Source: Geosporobacter subterraneus DSM 17957 | GTDB lineage: Bacteria; Bacillota; Clostridia; Peptostreptococcales; Thermotaleaceae | Assembly (NCBI RefSeq): GCF_900142145.1 | Contig: NZ_FQZV01000024.1 | Location: forward strand, 1-61,606 | Length of the DNA: 61,606 nt | Direction: 5' to 3' | Shown here: piece by piece, positions 47,173 to 57,634 of the stretch | Layout: every line of letters begins with the position of its first letter | Numbering within the stretch: the first letter of the stretch is position 1 | The notes under the pieces: model-generated | Database searches by the model: none | What the model was told of the DNA's origin: nothing | Seen by the model: the letters and a program-made list of their open reading frames with translations, nothing else | Made by a program: the position numbers and the translations under genes

Positions 47173-50100
47173 ACAAAAGCTTAAAAAAGGTGTTGATTAT
47201 TGGATCAGGCCCTATCATTATCGGTCAGGCCGCAGAGTTTGACTACTCCGGTACACAGGCCTGCAAGGCCATCAAAGAAGAGGGAATTGAAACGGTGCTG
47301 GTAAACAGCAACCCTGCTACTATCATGACGGACATGAATGTGGCAGATAAGGTATATATCGAACCTTTGAATATCGAAAGCTTGGAGAAAATATTGGAGG
47401 CAGAAAAGCCCGACGGTATTCTGGCGGGCTTTGGCGGTCAGACGGCACTAAACCTAGCGATGAACCTGCAGGAAAAGGGTATTTTAGACAAGTACGGTGT
47501 AAAGCTTTTAGGAACCGACAGCGACACCATTAAAAAGGCAGAGGATCGTGAAGCCTTCAAGGAATTGATGCTGGAGATCGATGAACCGGTGCCTATGAGT
47601 ATTATTGCCACCAATATTGCACAATGCGAAAAATTTGTACAGCAGTACGGTTTTCCGGTGATCATTCGTCCCGCCTTCACCCTTGGAGGTACCGGCGGCG
47701 GAATTGCTGCCAACCATGAACAACTGATCGAAATCTGCGAACGTGGCATTCACAACAGTCCCATTGGGCAGATCCTGCTGGAGCAAAGTGTAGCAGGCTG
47801 GAAGGAAATAGAGTATGAAGTCATTCGGGACAAAAAAGATAACTGCATCATTATCTGTAATATGGAAAATATGGACCCTGTAGGGGTGCATACGGGAGAC
47901 AGTATTGTTGTGGCACCTTCCCAGACCCTGCGGGATAAGGAATATCAGATGCTGCGACAGGCTTCCATTAAGATTATCCGAAGCCTTAAAATTCAAGGGG
48001 GCTGCAATATCCAGTTTGCCCTGGATCCAAAGAGCTCAAATTATGTGGTAATCGAGGTAAATCCAAGGGTTAGCCGTTCCAGTGCCCTGGCTTCTAAGGC
48101 GGCAGGTTATCCGATTGCTAAGATCGGCGCGAAAATTGCCATTGGATTCAGCCTGGATGAACTGAAGAATTACGTAACGAAAAGCTCCAGTGCCTGCTTC
48201 GAGCCAACCTTAGACTATATCGTAGTAAAGTTTCCTAAATGGCCTTTCGATAAGTTCAGCAAGGCTGCCAGAACTCTGGGTACCCAGATGAAAGCCACAG
48301 GAGAGGTTATGGCCATCAGCCGAAGCTTTGAAAGTGCCCTCCTAAAGGCAGTAACCTGCCTGGAAGGCAAATTTACCGGATTAAGAATGTTCTCGATTAT
48401 GGATATGAATGAAGAAGAGCTCTTCGAGAAAATCGAAAAATGCGATGATGAGCGAATTTTCGCTATAGCGGATGCTCTGAGAAGAGGAATTACCATAGAA
48501 AAGCTTCATGAAGTTACCCAAATAGACCCATGGTTCCTCCACGGGGTAAATAATATTGTAAAAATGGAGTACCGACTGCAGCAGGAGCCAATGGACGAAA
48601 ATCTCCTTTATGGGGCTGAGTCCATGGGCTTTACCGACACGGAGATTTGTGACCTGACGGGATTGACCCGGGATGTGCTGCAGGCTATTCGAAAAGAGCA
48701 TCAAATCTATCCGGTTTATAAAATGGTAGACACCTGCAGTGGGGAATTTGATGCAGAAACTCCTTACTATTACTCTTGCTACGAAGAGGAAGACGAAAAT
48801 ATTATCAGTGATAATAAGAAAATATTGGTGATCGGTTCCGGCCCCATCCGTATCGGCCAGGGAATAGAATTTGACTATTGCTGCGTTCACGGAGTATGGG
48901 CGATCAAGGAAGCTGGATACGAATCCATTATCATGAACAATAACCCGGAAACTGTAAGTACCGACTTTGATACGGCAGATAAGCTGTATTTTGAATCCCT
49001 CTATATTGATGATGTGATGAATGTCATCCGCAGTGAAAAGCCAGAGGGCGTGGTGCTCCAGTTTGGCGGGCAGACCTCTGTAAACCTGGCGCCGAAGCTT
49101 TACGAAAGAGGCGTCAACATATTGGGAACCTCTTATCAATCCATTGACCTTGCAGAGGATCGAGAAAAATTCAGAGATTTCCTTGGCCAAATGAGCATCC
49201 CTACCCCTACAGGCAAATCTGTAACCAGCATTGCAGAGGCTAAGGAAGCAGTAAAGGAGCTGGGATATCCTGTAGTAGTGCGTCCATCCTATGTTATCGG
49301 CGGCCGGGCCATGCAGGTTGTTTATAACGATTATGCCCTGGAAAGCTATATGCAGGAAGCTGTGGACCTTTCTAAAAAGTATCCAATTCTAATCGATCAG
49401 TATGTAAAAGGGATTGAGATCGAGGTAGATGCCATTGCAGACGGCGAGGATGTGCTGATCCCTGGAATCATGGAGCATGTGGAGAAAACAGGGATCCACT
49501 CTGGTGACAGTATTACCATATATCCTTATGTTTCACTGTCACAGGATACAGTAAAAACCCTAGTGGAGCATACCAAGAAGATTGCTAAGGGCCTAAAAAT
49601 TATGGGTCTTGTGAATATCCAATATGTATTTGACGGCAAGGATGTTTATGTCATCGAGGTAAATCCGAGAGCTTCCAGAACTGTGCCCATCTTGAGCAAG
49701 GTTACACAGGTACCAATGGTGAAGATTGCCGTAGACATCATGCTGGGCAAGAAGTTGAAGGAAATGTCCTATGGTACTGGACTCAAGGAAAATCAAGACT
49801 TGTATGCAGTAAAGGTGCCGGTGTTCTCAGGAGAAAAGCTGACGGATGTAGATACCTACCTGGGACCGGAAATGAAGTCTACCGGTGAGGTACTGGGCAT
49901 CGATACAGATCTGGACATCGCCATCTATAAAGGTTTCAGCGGTGCCAACGTCAAGATTCCAACCGCGGGAGGCATCTATGTATCCCTGAAAGAAGTTGAT
50001 AAAGAAGAAGGCTTGGAGGTCATTCAAGACTACGCAGCCATGGGCTTTAAAATCTACGGTTCAGCAGGAACCAGCAATTACCTGGCAGAGAAAAATGTTT

Positions 50101-50381
50101 CTTGTGAAACAATTGAACTCCATCAGTTGGCTCAGGAGCTTTCCAAGGGGACGATTCAGATGGTGATCAATACGCCTACTATCGGAAATGACAGCCAGCG
50201 TGAGGGTTTTAAGATGCGCAGAAAGGTCAGCGAATACAGAGTGCCCCTCTTTACTTCTATCGATACAGCCCGTGTGTTCTTAAAGGCTATCGCTGTGAAG
50301 AAGGAAGGCAGACCGGTGATCTATAAGACCTTAGATTCCTACTTTTCGCCAGAGGATGATCAGGTAAAATACAGTGCTTAA
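47163..50381 (+). CDS. carB: Carbamoyl-phosphate synthase large subunit
   Basis: The 1072-residue enzyme has two ATP-grasp halves, each opening with the GSGPIxIGQ motif (GSGPIIIGQAAEFDYSG and GSGPIRIGQGIEFDYCC) and the HTGDS/HSGDS blocks, plus a C-terminal MGS-like regulatory domain (MGFKIYGSAGTSNYL). Carbamoyl phosphate feeds citrulline and pyrimidine synthesis. Given the arg promoters, the arginine isoform is likely. Confidence 0.98.
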   Translation: MPLDKSLKKVLIIGSGPIIIGQAAEFDYSGTQACKAIKEEGIETVLVNSNPATIMTDMNVADKVYIEPLNIESLEKILEAEKPDGILAGFGGQTALNLAMNLQEKGILDKYGVKLLGTDSDTIKKAEDREAFKELMLEIDEPVPMSIIATNIAQCEKFVQQYGFPVIIRPAFTLGGTGGGIAANHEQLIEICERGIHNSPIGQILLEQSVAGWKEIEYEVIRDKKDNCIIICNMENMDPVGVHTGDSIVVAPSQTLRDKEYQMLRQASIKIIRSLKIQGGCNIQFALDPKSSNYVVIEVNPRVSRSSALASKAAGYPIAKIGAKIAIGFSLDELKNYVTKSSSACFEPTLDYIVVKFPKWPFDKFSKAARTLGTQMKATGEVMAISRSFESALLKAVTCLEGKFTGLRMFSIMDMNEEELFEKIEKCDDERIFAIADALRRGITIEKLHEVTQIDPWFLHGVNNIVKMEYRLQQEPMDENLLYGAESMGFTDTEICDLTGLTRDVLQAIRKEHQIYPVYKMVDTCSGEFDAETPYYYSCYEEEDENIISDNKKILVIGSGPIRIGQGIEFDYCCVHGVWAIKEAGYESIIMNNNPETVSTDFDTADKLYFESLYIDDVMNVIRSEKPEGVVLQFGGQTSVNLAPKLYERGVNILGTSYQSIDLAEDREKFRDFLGQMSIPTPTGKSVTSIAEAKEAVKELGYPVVVRPSYVIGGRAMQVVYNDYALESYMQEAVDLSKKYPILIDQYVKGIEIEVDAIADGEDVLIPGIMEHVEKTGIHSGDSITIYPYVSLSQDTVKTLVEHTKKIAKGLKIMGLVNIQYVFDGKDVYVIEVNPRASRTVPILSKVTQVPMVKIAVDIMLGKKLKEMSYGTGLKENQDLYAVKVPVFSGEKLTDVDTYLGPEMKSTGEVLGIDTDLDIAIYKGFSGANVKIPTAGGIYVSLKEVDKEEGLEVIQDYAAMGFKIYGSAGTSNYLAEKNVSCETIELHQLAQELSKGTIQMVINTPTIGNDSQREGFKMRRKVSEYRVPLFTSIDTARVFLKAIAVKKEGRPVIYKTLDSYFSPEDDQVKYSA

Positions 50382-50422
50382 AAAAGCAAAACAATATAAT
50401 ATATAAAAATATTTTTAAATAG

Positions 50423-50687
50423 TTGCTTTTTCAAAATAATCATAATATAATAGAAAAAATCATCAAAGGCGTTGAACGGTAATAGTAAATAGCATCTTGT
50501 TCTCAGAGAGTCGATGGGTGGTGCGAATCGACAATAAGAGCTGTTGAATCCGACCGGGAGCTGCGCGGGGGTAAAAAACCTGCGACGGAAATTTCCGTTA
50601 TCAAATAGAGACTGTGTTGGCAGTGAAAAAAGGTGGTACCACGTGGATGTTGATCCCCGTCCTTTACATGTGTAAAGGACGGGGTCT
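50423..50687 (+). promoter_or_regulatory. Serine T-box leader of the serine operon
   Basis: Promoter TTGCTT (50423-50428), 17 bases, TATAAT (50446-50451). The leader contains specifier TCC in TTGAATCCGACC, the T-box core AGGTGGTACCACG near 50631, and a terminator with CCCCGTCCTTTACA and TGTAAAGGACGGGG followed by TCTTTATTTT. The specifier matches that of the serS leader. Confidence 0.92.
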
Positions 50688-50717
50688 TTATTTTACCTAT
50701 AAAAGGAGGAAGAAAGG

Positions 50718-51791
50718 ATGCAAATGCTATTGATGACCCCAGGACCGACCAATGTACCAGAGAGGGTTCTGGAGAAAATGAAAAATACCCAGTGTCATCA
50801 TCGAACAAAGGAGTTTGGAAGAATTTTCGGAGAGTTAAACGAAGGATTAAAATACGTATTTCAGACGAAGAATCCCGTGCTGACTTTCCCGGCTGCAGGA
50901 ACGGGAGGCTTAGAGGCGGCGATTGTAAATCTCTTTTCTCCTGGAGATAGGGTACTGGCTGTATCCATCGGCGTGTTTGGGGATCGATTTATAGAGATTG
51001 GCCGTACCTTTGGTCTGGAGATCGATGTATTGGAAATCCCATGGGGAAGAGGGGCTACCTTAGAAGAGCTTGAAGGGGCTTTGAAAGATGAACATAGAGC
51101 CTTGATCCTGACTCATAATGAAACCTCAACGGGGGCTGTGAATCCCATCCGGGAAATCGGTGAGTGGATGAAAGAAAAACCTCAGCTTTATGTGGTGGAT
51201 GCAGTCAGCTCCCTAGGGGGAAGCGAGATTCGTATGGATGACTGGCATATTGATGTACTCATCACTGCTTCACAAAAAGCGCTGATGTCGCCGCCGGGGT
51301 TGACCTTTATCGGTGTCAGTGATCAGGGATGGGAACAGGTAGAGAAAGCAAAGCTTCCCAGATACTACTGGGATTTCAAAAAGGCCAGAAAGGATATGGA
51401 GAAGCCCAGTCCTCAAAACCCTTACACACCGGCAGTAGCTTTGATCGGAGCTGCCAGCGAAGCGATAAAAATGATGCAGGAGGAAGGCTTAGAGGCAGTA
51501 TTTGAGAGACACAGGATACTGGCTGCTTATTTTAGACAGGAAGTAGAAAAGCTGGGTTTGCCCTTCTATACCCATCCGGATTATTTGTCCGATACCATTA
51601 CTGCTATTGCAACTACAAAGGGAGAAGAGATTAAAAAGATCATGGAAACCAAGTATGGCATCGTCATTGCAGGGGGTCAGGACCAACTAAAGGGAACCAT
51701 GATTCGTGTGGGACATATGGGTTATGTCAACCAAGAGATGATAGACCGTACTTTAACAGCTTTGAAAGGAGCTTTAGAGGAGGTTTGCTAA
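50718..51791 (+). CDS. Class V aminotransferase (serine-pathway)
   Basis: The 357-residue PLP enzyme belongs to the serine-glyoxylate/alanine-glyoxylate family: MTPGPTNVPERVL start, TGGLEAAIVNL, VDAVSSLGG and the Schiff-base lysine in TASQKALMSPPG. Sited between a serine T-box and serA, it probably transaminates 3-phosphohydroxypyruvate in place of a standard SerC, or uses serine as donor. Family membership is clear; the exact substrate is inference. Confidence 0.88.
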   Translation: MQMLLMTPGPTNVPERVLEKMKNTQCHHRTKEFGRIFGELNEGLKYVFQTKNPVLTFPAAGTGGLEAAIVNLFSPGDRVLAVSIGVFGDRFIEIGRTFGLEIDVLEIPWGRGATLEELEGALKDEHRALILTHNETSTGAVNPIREIGEWMKEKPQLYVVDAVSSLGGSEIRMDDWHIDVLITASQKALMSPPGLTFIGVSDQGWEQVEKAKLPRYYWDFKKARKDMEKPSPQNPYTPAVALIGAASEAIKMMQEEGLEAVFERHRILAAYFRQEVEKLGLPFYTHPDYLSDTITAIATTKGEEIKKIMETKYGIVIAGGQDQLKGTMIRVGHMGYVNQEMIDRTLTALKGALEEVC

Positions 51792-51868
51792 AGTCGGTTT
51801 TCTTTGCACTTAAACACTTCTATACAGTATAACTGGATAACAATAAAGCGAAAAAGGAGAGGATACTC

Positions 51869-53464
51869 ATGGAGGATAGAAAAAAGATATTGATAACAGA
51901 AAAGGTGGATGAAGAAGGGATCAAACTGCTGCAGGCAGAGATGGAGGTAGATATTGCCCTAGGACTTCCCCGGGAAGAACTGCTCCAGCGTATTGGGGAA
52001 TATGATGGGCTCATCGTAAGAAGTGAAACAAAGGTAAATGAAGAATTGATGCAGCATGGGAAACAACTTAAGGTTGTAGGAAGAGCAGGAAACGGCATTG
52101 ATAACATTGACGTCAATGCTGCCACGGAACGAGGGATTATCGTAGCCAATACCCCTGAGAGCAATACCCTCTCTGCCTGTGAGCTGTCCATTGGATTGCT
52201 GCTGGCTCAGGCAAGGAATATTCCCCAAGCCAACAGCTATTTAAAGGGAGGAAATTGGAGCCGGACACCATTTAAAGGGTCAGAGCTCTACAATAAGACC
52301 CTGGGTATCATTGGCTTAGGCAGAATTGGTTCTTTAGTAGCTACCCGGATGGCACCCTTCGGCATGAAGATCATTGCCTATGATCCCTACATCTCTGATG
52401 AGCGATTTAGAAGATTTGGTGCAGAAAAGAAAGAGACCCTAAAGGAGCTTTTGGAAGAGGCTGACTTCATTACTATCCATACGCCGAAAACAAAAGAGAC
52501 CTTTAAGATGATTGGTGAGGAAGAAATTCAATTGATGAAAAAGGGTGTCCGTATCGTCAATGCAGCTCGAGGGGGCATTATCTGCGAGAAGGCTCTCTAT
52601 GACGGACTGGTAAGCGGAAAGGTTGCCAGTGCGGGATTAGACGTACACGAGCAGGAGCCTTGCTTTAATACACCGCTCTTTGGGCTGGATAATGTGATCG
52701 TAACGCCTCATATCGGTGCCGACACCGTAGAAGCCCAACAAAACGTGGGAATCACAGTAGCCCAGCAGGTTCTCAATGCCTTAAAGGGTGAAATCGTGCC
52801 CAATGCAGTCAATCTTCCAGCCCTTCATCGAGATGAACTGGCCAATATCAAACCCTATATAGAATTGATGGAAAGGTTGGGCAAGCTGTATTATCAGCTC
52901 CATAACGAGACCATTGAATTGATTGAAATGGCATACTGGGGAAATATTGCAGATCAGGATACAGAGATGGTGACTATCGCCTTTGTGAAGGGGTTGTTAG
53001 AAACTGTCATCAAAGAGAAGGTAAACTATGTAAACGCCTGCCTGCAGGCGAAGCAGCGGGATATCGTCATAGAACAGAAGAAAATCCATCAGCCCTATAA
53101 TGGATATGCAGACTTAATTGCTGTGAAAATCAAGCACAAGGGAGGTACCTTTACCCTAGCAGGAAACCTGTCAACGAAACGGGAGGGCAAGCTGGTGGAA
53201 ATCGACGGCTATGAGGTAGATGTAAATCCCAGTGAGCATATGCTGTTTATTCAAAACCTGGATGTTCCCGGGGTTATCGGAAATATCGGGACCCTTTTAG
53301 GAAAGGAGAAAATTAACATCGCCACCATGCAGGTAGGACGGCATCATCGAGGGGAAAAAGCGTTAATGGTTTTAAATATCGATGACGAAGTTGGCAATGA
53401 TACCTTGGAAAAATTAGAGAAGGTTGATAATGTACTTTGGGCGAAGGGTATAAAGCTATCATAA
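51869..53464 (+). CDS. serA: D-3-phosphoglycerate dehydrogenase
   Basis: The 531-residue enzyme has the GLGRIGSLVA NAD site, the HTPKTKET and NAARGGIICE substrate blocks, the catalytic His in TPHIGADT, an intervening ASB domain and a C-terminal ACT domain (LDVPGVIGNIGTLLG). The long form with ACT is usually feedback-inhibited by serine. AAAAGGAGAGG precedes ATG. Confidence 0.97.
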   Translation: MEDRKKILITEKVDEEGIKLLQAEMEVDIALGLPREELLQRIGEYDGLIVRSETKVNEELMQHGKQLKVVGRAGNGIDNIDVNAATERGIIVANTPESNTLSACELSIGLLLAQARNIPQANSYLKGGNWSRTPFKGSELYNKTLGIIGLGRIGSLVATRMAPFGMKIIAYDPYISDERFRRFGAEKKETLKELLEEADFITIHTPKTKETFKMIGEEEIQLMKKGVRIVNAARGGIICEKALYDGLVSGKVASAGLDVHEQEPCFNTPLFGLDNVIVTPHIGADTVEAQQNVGITVAQQVLNALKGEIVPNAVNLPALHRDELANIKPYIELMERLGKLYYQLHNETIELIEMAYWGNIADQDTEMVTIAFVKGLLETVIKEKVNYVNACLQAKQRDIVIEQKKIHQPYNGYADLIAVKIKHKGGTFTLAGNLSTKREGKLVEIDGYEVDVNPSEHMLFIQNLDVPGVIGNIGTLLGKEKINIATMQVGRHHRGEKALMVLNIDDEVGNDTLEKLEKVDNVLWAKGIKLS

Positions 53465-53483
53465 AGACCAAGGGGGAATGGGT

Positions 53484-54284
53484 ATGAATCATCGGATCGG
53501 ATATGCAGCTGCCATGTGGGAAAAAGACATTCTATCAGCTATTGACTTTGCAGCAGAGCATGGTATGAATGCGGTAGAAATCAATATGAATATGCCTTGC
53601 TTCTTTCCGGAAAGCTACAGTAAAGAGGCCAGAAATGAAATTCGTATGTACAAAAGAGAAAAGGATGTGGCCTTAACCCTCCATGCACCGGAGGATATCT
53701 CTTTGCTTCAGCTCCATGAGGAAGTCAGAGAGGCAGGCATCAAAAGACTCAAGGAAATCATCGATTTTGGCTGTGATATCGGCGCTGCCCGAATGACGAT
53801 CCACGTAGGCACCTCTGTTTATTTCACTATGACAGAAGGGAAATGCTACCTGGAGGAGCTTTACTACCAAGACTTCAAGCGAATATTAAAAAACAGTCTT
53901 ATAGGTCTGGGCGATTATTGTGGAGATCGAATGAAGCTTTGCGTGGAAAACTCAGGACGGTTTCCAAAGGCTTTGGTACAGGAAGTGCTGGAGGAGTTGC
54001 TGGAAAAAGAAAATGTCTATCTTACTTGGGATATCGGTCATTCCTATACGAATCTATACGGGGAAGTAGAATTCTTCCAAAGACATCTTCACCGGGTAAA
54101 GACCTGTCATCTTCATGATGTAACTGAGGTCAGCGATCATCAGGTTATCGGGGAGGGAAAGGTAGACTTCTGGGGGCACATTGAGAAAATGGGGCAGGAG
54201 GATATGATCTATATCATCGAGGTTAGGCCGAAAGAGAAAGCAGCTTTAGCTTTTGAAAACTTAAAAAAGATACTATATAAATAA
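53484..54284 (+). CDS. AP-endonuclease-2-type TIM-barrel protein (sugar phosphate isomerase/epimerase-like)
   Basis: The roughly 266-residue TIM barrel has the family pattern with metal-type residues in HAPED, TIHVGT, CVENSG, TWDIGHS, CHLHDV and EVRP. ATG at 53484 has AGGGGG at better spacing than ATG at 53478. It follows serA by about 20 bases in the serine T-box operon. A serine-related task, such as the missing phosphoserine step, is tempting, but this fold is not known for that activity. Confidence 0.75.
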   Translation: MNHRIGYAAAMWEKDILSAIDFAAEHGMNAVEINMNMPCFFPESYSKEARNEIRMYKREKDVALTLHAPEDISLLQLHEEVREAGIKRLKEIIDFGCDIGAARMTIHVGTSVYFTMTEGKCYLEELYYQDFKRILKNSLIGLGDYCGDRMKLCVENSGRFPKALVQEVLEELLEKENVYLTWDIGHSYTNLYGEVEFFQRHLHRVKTCHLHDVTEVSDHQVIGEGKVDFWGHIEKMGQEDMIYIIEVRPKEKAALAFENLKKILYK

Positions 54285-54310
54285 AACCAGCCTAATGCTG
54301 GTTTTTATTT
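54283..54310 (+). terminator. Terminator of the serine operon
   Basis: AAAACCAGC pairs with GCTGGTTTT around CTAAT, then TTATTTTAT follows. It overlaps the stop codon. Confidence 0.85.
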
Positions 54311-54396
54311 TATCTATCCCTTTTCCATAAATATATTCCAAGGACGGTACATATTCTGTATAATAGGGATATCAAATATTTTTCAGGAGGTCTATA

Positions 54397-55908
54397 ATGA
54401 GGAAATTTCGAAAAGGGTTTGGCACCATTCTCTTGCTCTTACTACTGATCATCACCGGATGTAAAGGGCCCGCTGCAGTACCCATGCAGCAGGAAACCTT
54501 AATTGTAGAAGATCTCAACGGTATGAGTCTGGAAAAACTTACCCACTACAACATGGATATTGTGTTTACCCCTGAAGAAGCTATGCTAGATGTAGTACAA
54601 AAGATTGATTATATCAATAATGAGACTGTTGCTCTCGATAAACTATATTTTCATTTATATCCAAATGCATTTCGAAGCCAGGAAACTACCCCTTTTCTAT
54701 TTGATGATTTCGATAGAGCTTATCCTGAGGGATTTGAACCGGGATTTATTGATCTTATGGCGCTTCGTATTGGAAAGGAAAAGGCCAACTATCGTATCAC
54801 TGGGGAAGGCAACACCATCCTGGAAGTTAATCTTCCCAATGCACTGAAGCCGGGGAGCAGAATTCCACTGGAGATGACCTATAAAGTAAAGCTGCCTCCT
54901 GCGCAGGAACGGTTTGGATATGGAGAAAATACCTTTAATTTTGGCAACTGGTATCCTGTGGCCGCTGTTTATGATGAGAATGGATGGAATCTGGACCCCT
55001 ACTATCCTATAGGAGACCCTTTTTATAGTGACGTCAGCAATTATGACGCAAAAATAGAAACCCCGAAGGACATGGTGATCGCAGCCACGGGCAATATCGT
55101 TACGGAAGGGGTTCAGGGAGATAAAAAGATATGGCAGATAGAGGCTAGACTTATCCGGGATTTTGCCTGGGTTGCCAGCAAGGACTTTGAAGTAGTGGAA
55201 AAGGATGTAGAAGGAACGATTCTGAAAATGTATTTTATCAAGGATCGAGCCCTCAAACAGGATATTAAGGATTGGGCCACTCAAGCTGCAGAAAACTCTC
55301 TGCGCATATTTAACCGGACCTTTGGAAAATATCCCTATGGTCAATACTCAGTAGTGCAGACCAACTTTCCCAGCGGTATGGAATATCCGGGAATCGTATT
55401 TATTGGAAAGCAGTATTATGATAAGCGCTGGAAAAGCTTCCTAGAGGTTGTGATTGTTCATGAAACTGCGCACCAGTGGTGGTACGGTATTGTGGGGAAC
55501 AATCAGATCGAAGAAGCCTGGTTGGATGAGAGTTTGGCTGCTTATTCAGAGGTTGTTTATGCCATGGAAGCCTATGGTGAAGAAAGGGGGCAGCAGTATC
55601 ATGTTCAGTCTAACGAAAACGAGTATAGAGAAGCCGCCCAAGATATCCAGGATGAAGTAATCCTCAAATCTTTGCGGGCTTTTCAGGGCTGGTATGATTA
55701 TGGACCTTTGGTTTACAGCAAGGGGGCCATGTTCTTAAATGAAATTTACACCGAATATGGAAAAGATACGTTGTATCAAATTCTAAGTGAATATTACCGC
55801 GCCAATCGTTTTAAAAATGCGAGGACAGGGGATTTCCGCAAAATCTGTGAGGAAGTCACCGGAAAAGATCTAGGGCCGCTTTTTGATAAATGGCTGTTGG
55901 CGAAATAA
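54397..55908 (+). CDS. M1-family aminopeptidase lipoprotein
   Basis: The 503-residue protein has a signal ending in IITGC (lipoprotein) and a gluzincin catalytic region HETAHQWW with the third zinc ligand Glu in EAWLDESLAAYSE. An N-terminal beta-domain precedes it, as in M1 enzymes. It would trim peptides outside the membrane. AGGAGG precedes ATG. It is transcribed alone and followed by a bidirectional hairpin. Confidence 0.9.
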   Translation: MRKFRKGFGTILLLLLLIITGCKGPAAVPMQQETLIVEDLNGMSLEKLTHYNMDIVFTPEEAMLDVVQKIDYINNETVALDKLYFHLYPNAFRSQETTPFLFDDFDRAYPEGFEPGFIDLMALRIGKEKANYRITGEGNTILEVNLPNALKPGSRIPLEMTYKVKLPPAQERFGYGENTFNFGNWYPVAAVYDENGWNLDPYYPIGDPFYSDVSNYDAKIETPKDMVIAATGNIVTEGVQGDKKIWQIEARLIRDFAWVASKDFEVVEKDVEGTILKMYFIKDRALKQDIKDWATQAAENSLRIFNRTFGKYPYGQYSVVQTNFPSGMEYPGIVFIGKQYYDKRWKSFLEVVIVHETAHQWWYGIVGNNQIEEAWLDESLAAYSEVVYAMEAYGEERGQQYHVQSNENEYREAAQDIQDEVILKSLRAFQGWYDYGPLVYSKGAMFLNEIYTEYGKDTLYQILSEYYRANRFKNARTGDFRKICEEVTGKDLGPLFDKWLLAK

Positions 55909-55910
55909 TA

Positions 55911-55945
55911 TTAAAACCACAGGAAGAAACTACCTGTGGTTTTAA
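55911..55945. terminator. Bidirectional terminator after the M1 gene
   Basis: TTAAAACCACAGG pairs perfectly with CCTGTGGTTTTAA. Confidence 0.85.
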
Positions 55946-56103
55946 ACTTGTCACTTCTTTAATATGAATAGATATAAAGGATATGATAATAGGTGACAGA
56001 GAAGCCTCACCGATTCATTTTAGATATAAGGAATAAACTCTGTGCCATTCCGGTGGGCTTTAAATATCCTAAGCACTTATCTATAACGCAAAGGAGTGGA
56101 ACC

Positions 56104-57303
56104 GTGAAAAGAAAATATGCCCTTTTGATCGGAGTTCTTCAGATTTTTCTGATGAATACACTCCTGGGTTTTGCACAGGAAGAAGTGAGCATTCAATCCC
56201 GTGCAGCTGTTTTAATGGAGTTTGATTACGGAAAAATCCTATGGAGTAAAAATCCCCATATGAAAACACCCCCGGCCAGTATAACTAAACTCATGACCTA
56301 TCATCTGGCTATGGATGCAGTAGAGGCAGGAAAAATTCGTCTCGAAGACCGGGTAACCATCAGTGAAAAAGCGGCAGCAGAAAGGGGAACCAGCTACAAC
56401 CTAAAGGCAGGGGATGTAGTATCTCTAAAAAACCTTATGGATGCTATGATGATCGTTTCCGGCAACGATGCGGCTTATGCCATCGCTGAGTATGTAGGTG
56501 GATCGGCGGAAAGCTTTGTGGAGCAGATGAACGGGGAAGCCAAAAGACTGGGAATGAAGGACACCACCTTTGTAAATCCCAATGGAATGCCTACAGAGGG
56601 GACGGAAAATATCACAACTGCATGGGATATGGCCATTCTTTCACAGTATTTGATTGATCGTTATGGAAAGGATCTTATTCCCATTACCAGCAGTTGGAGC
56701 TTTATAGACCCAGAAAGAAACTTTATAAAGGACAATACCAATATGCTCTTAAAGGAACTGCCAAAGGTAGATGGACTGAAAACTGGCTTTACCAATGCCG
56801 CAGGGTACTGTTTGTCCTCTACGATGAAGGTAGCGTCCCAGGGGGAGGGTACATCAGATTTTCGGTTGATCGCTGTGGTGCTAGGGGCGCAGAATGACCG
56901 GCAGCGGGTGGCTGACAGCAAGAAGCTGCTAGAATATGGTGCTTTAAACTACAGCAAACAGGGTATCATCAAAATGGGAGACATCGTGGAGACATACCAT
57001 TGGTGGAATATGGAGCCTCTAGAGATTGGTCTGACGGTTAAAGAGGATGTTTTGGTTTTTGGGCCTAAAGAAGGAGCCATCAAGCAGCAGGAGGTGTTTA
57101 TGTTCCCTGGTGCCCGATTGCCTATTGAGAAGGGGCAGCAATTGGGTGAAATGGTGCTTACGCTGTATGATGACAGTAAAATGTATGTGGAGCTGGTTAG
57201 TGACAGAGACTTGAAGCGAATTCCAATAGGTTTGAGGGTGCTCAAGTGGTGGTGGGATTTTTCCGGATTTATGGTAACTCTTTTGGAGCATTTTGTAGGT
57301 TAA
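56104..57303 (+). CDS. D-alanyl-D-alanine carboxypeptidase (DacA/PBP5 family)
   Basis: The 399-residue exported enzyme has the serine-peptidase triad: SITK (SxxK), SGN and KTG in GLKTGFT. A signal peptide ends near GFAQ. A C-terminal beta domain is followed by an amphipathic hydrophobic tail (WWWDFSGFMVTLLEHFVG) for membrane attachment. GTG at 56104 is the start, with AAAGGAG before it. It trims peptidoglycan stem peptides, and the type is often sporulation-related in Clostridia. Confidence 0.93.
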   Translation: MKRKYALLIGVLQIFLMNTLLGFAQEEVSIQSRAAVLMEFDYGKILWSKNPHMKTPPASITKLMTYHLAMDAVEAGKIRLEDRVTISEKAAAERGTSYNLKAGDVVSLKNLMDAMMIVSGNDAAYAIAEYVGGSAESFVEQMNGEAKRLGMKDTTFVNPNGMPTEGTENITTAWDMAILSQYLIDRYGKDLIPITSSWSFIDPERNFIKDNTNMLLKELPKVDGLKTGFTNAAGYCLSSTMKVASQGEGTSDFRLIAVVLGAQNDRQRVADSKKLLEYGALNYSKQGIIKMGDIVETYHWWNMEPLEIGLTVKEDVLVFGPKEGAIKQQEVFMFPGARLPIEKGQQLGEMVLTLYDDSKMYVELVSDRDLKRIPIGLRVLKWWWDFSGFMVTLLEHFVG

Positions 57304-57346
57304 TTTAATAAAATACTCGTGGGTGTCTAATAGGTCCCGGTGTAGG

Positions 57347-57526
57347 GAAGGGCCTCTGTGGAGATCACTGAAAAGTCCTGGTTTTTGTCATTCTGAATGA
57401 AACGAAGTGAAATGAAGAATCTTTGAAGTGGCTTAAATGCTCAGATTCTTCGCTGCGCTCAGAATGACAATCCTGTGGATACAACGTATTATTTGACTTT
57501 TTTAGTGATCTCCCTCTATGCCCTTC
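57347..57526. repeat. Inverted-repeat element containing the GTCATTCTGA core
   Basis: Outer arms GAAGGGC...GGAGATCACT.AAAAGTC and GACTTTTTTAGTGATCTCC...GCCCTTC pair across 180 bp. The inner core TGTCATTCTGA (57386-57396) pairs with TCAGAATGACA (57459-57469), as in the element at 140-331. No coding frame is present. It fills most of the gap 57304-57634. Confidence 0.65.
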
Positions 57527-57634
57527 TGGCGAAGACTAAATTCTTTTTTCCAGGTTGTCATCAGGAGAAAATCCCATTATAATAGATAAAACACTACTTT
57601 AAAAGTAAGCAAATAACAGGTGAGGATGAGAAGG

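Noticed and set aside
48381-49190. Antisense ORF of 269 codons inside carB.
   Set aside because: It is a shadow of carB; no start signal and no recognisable protein.
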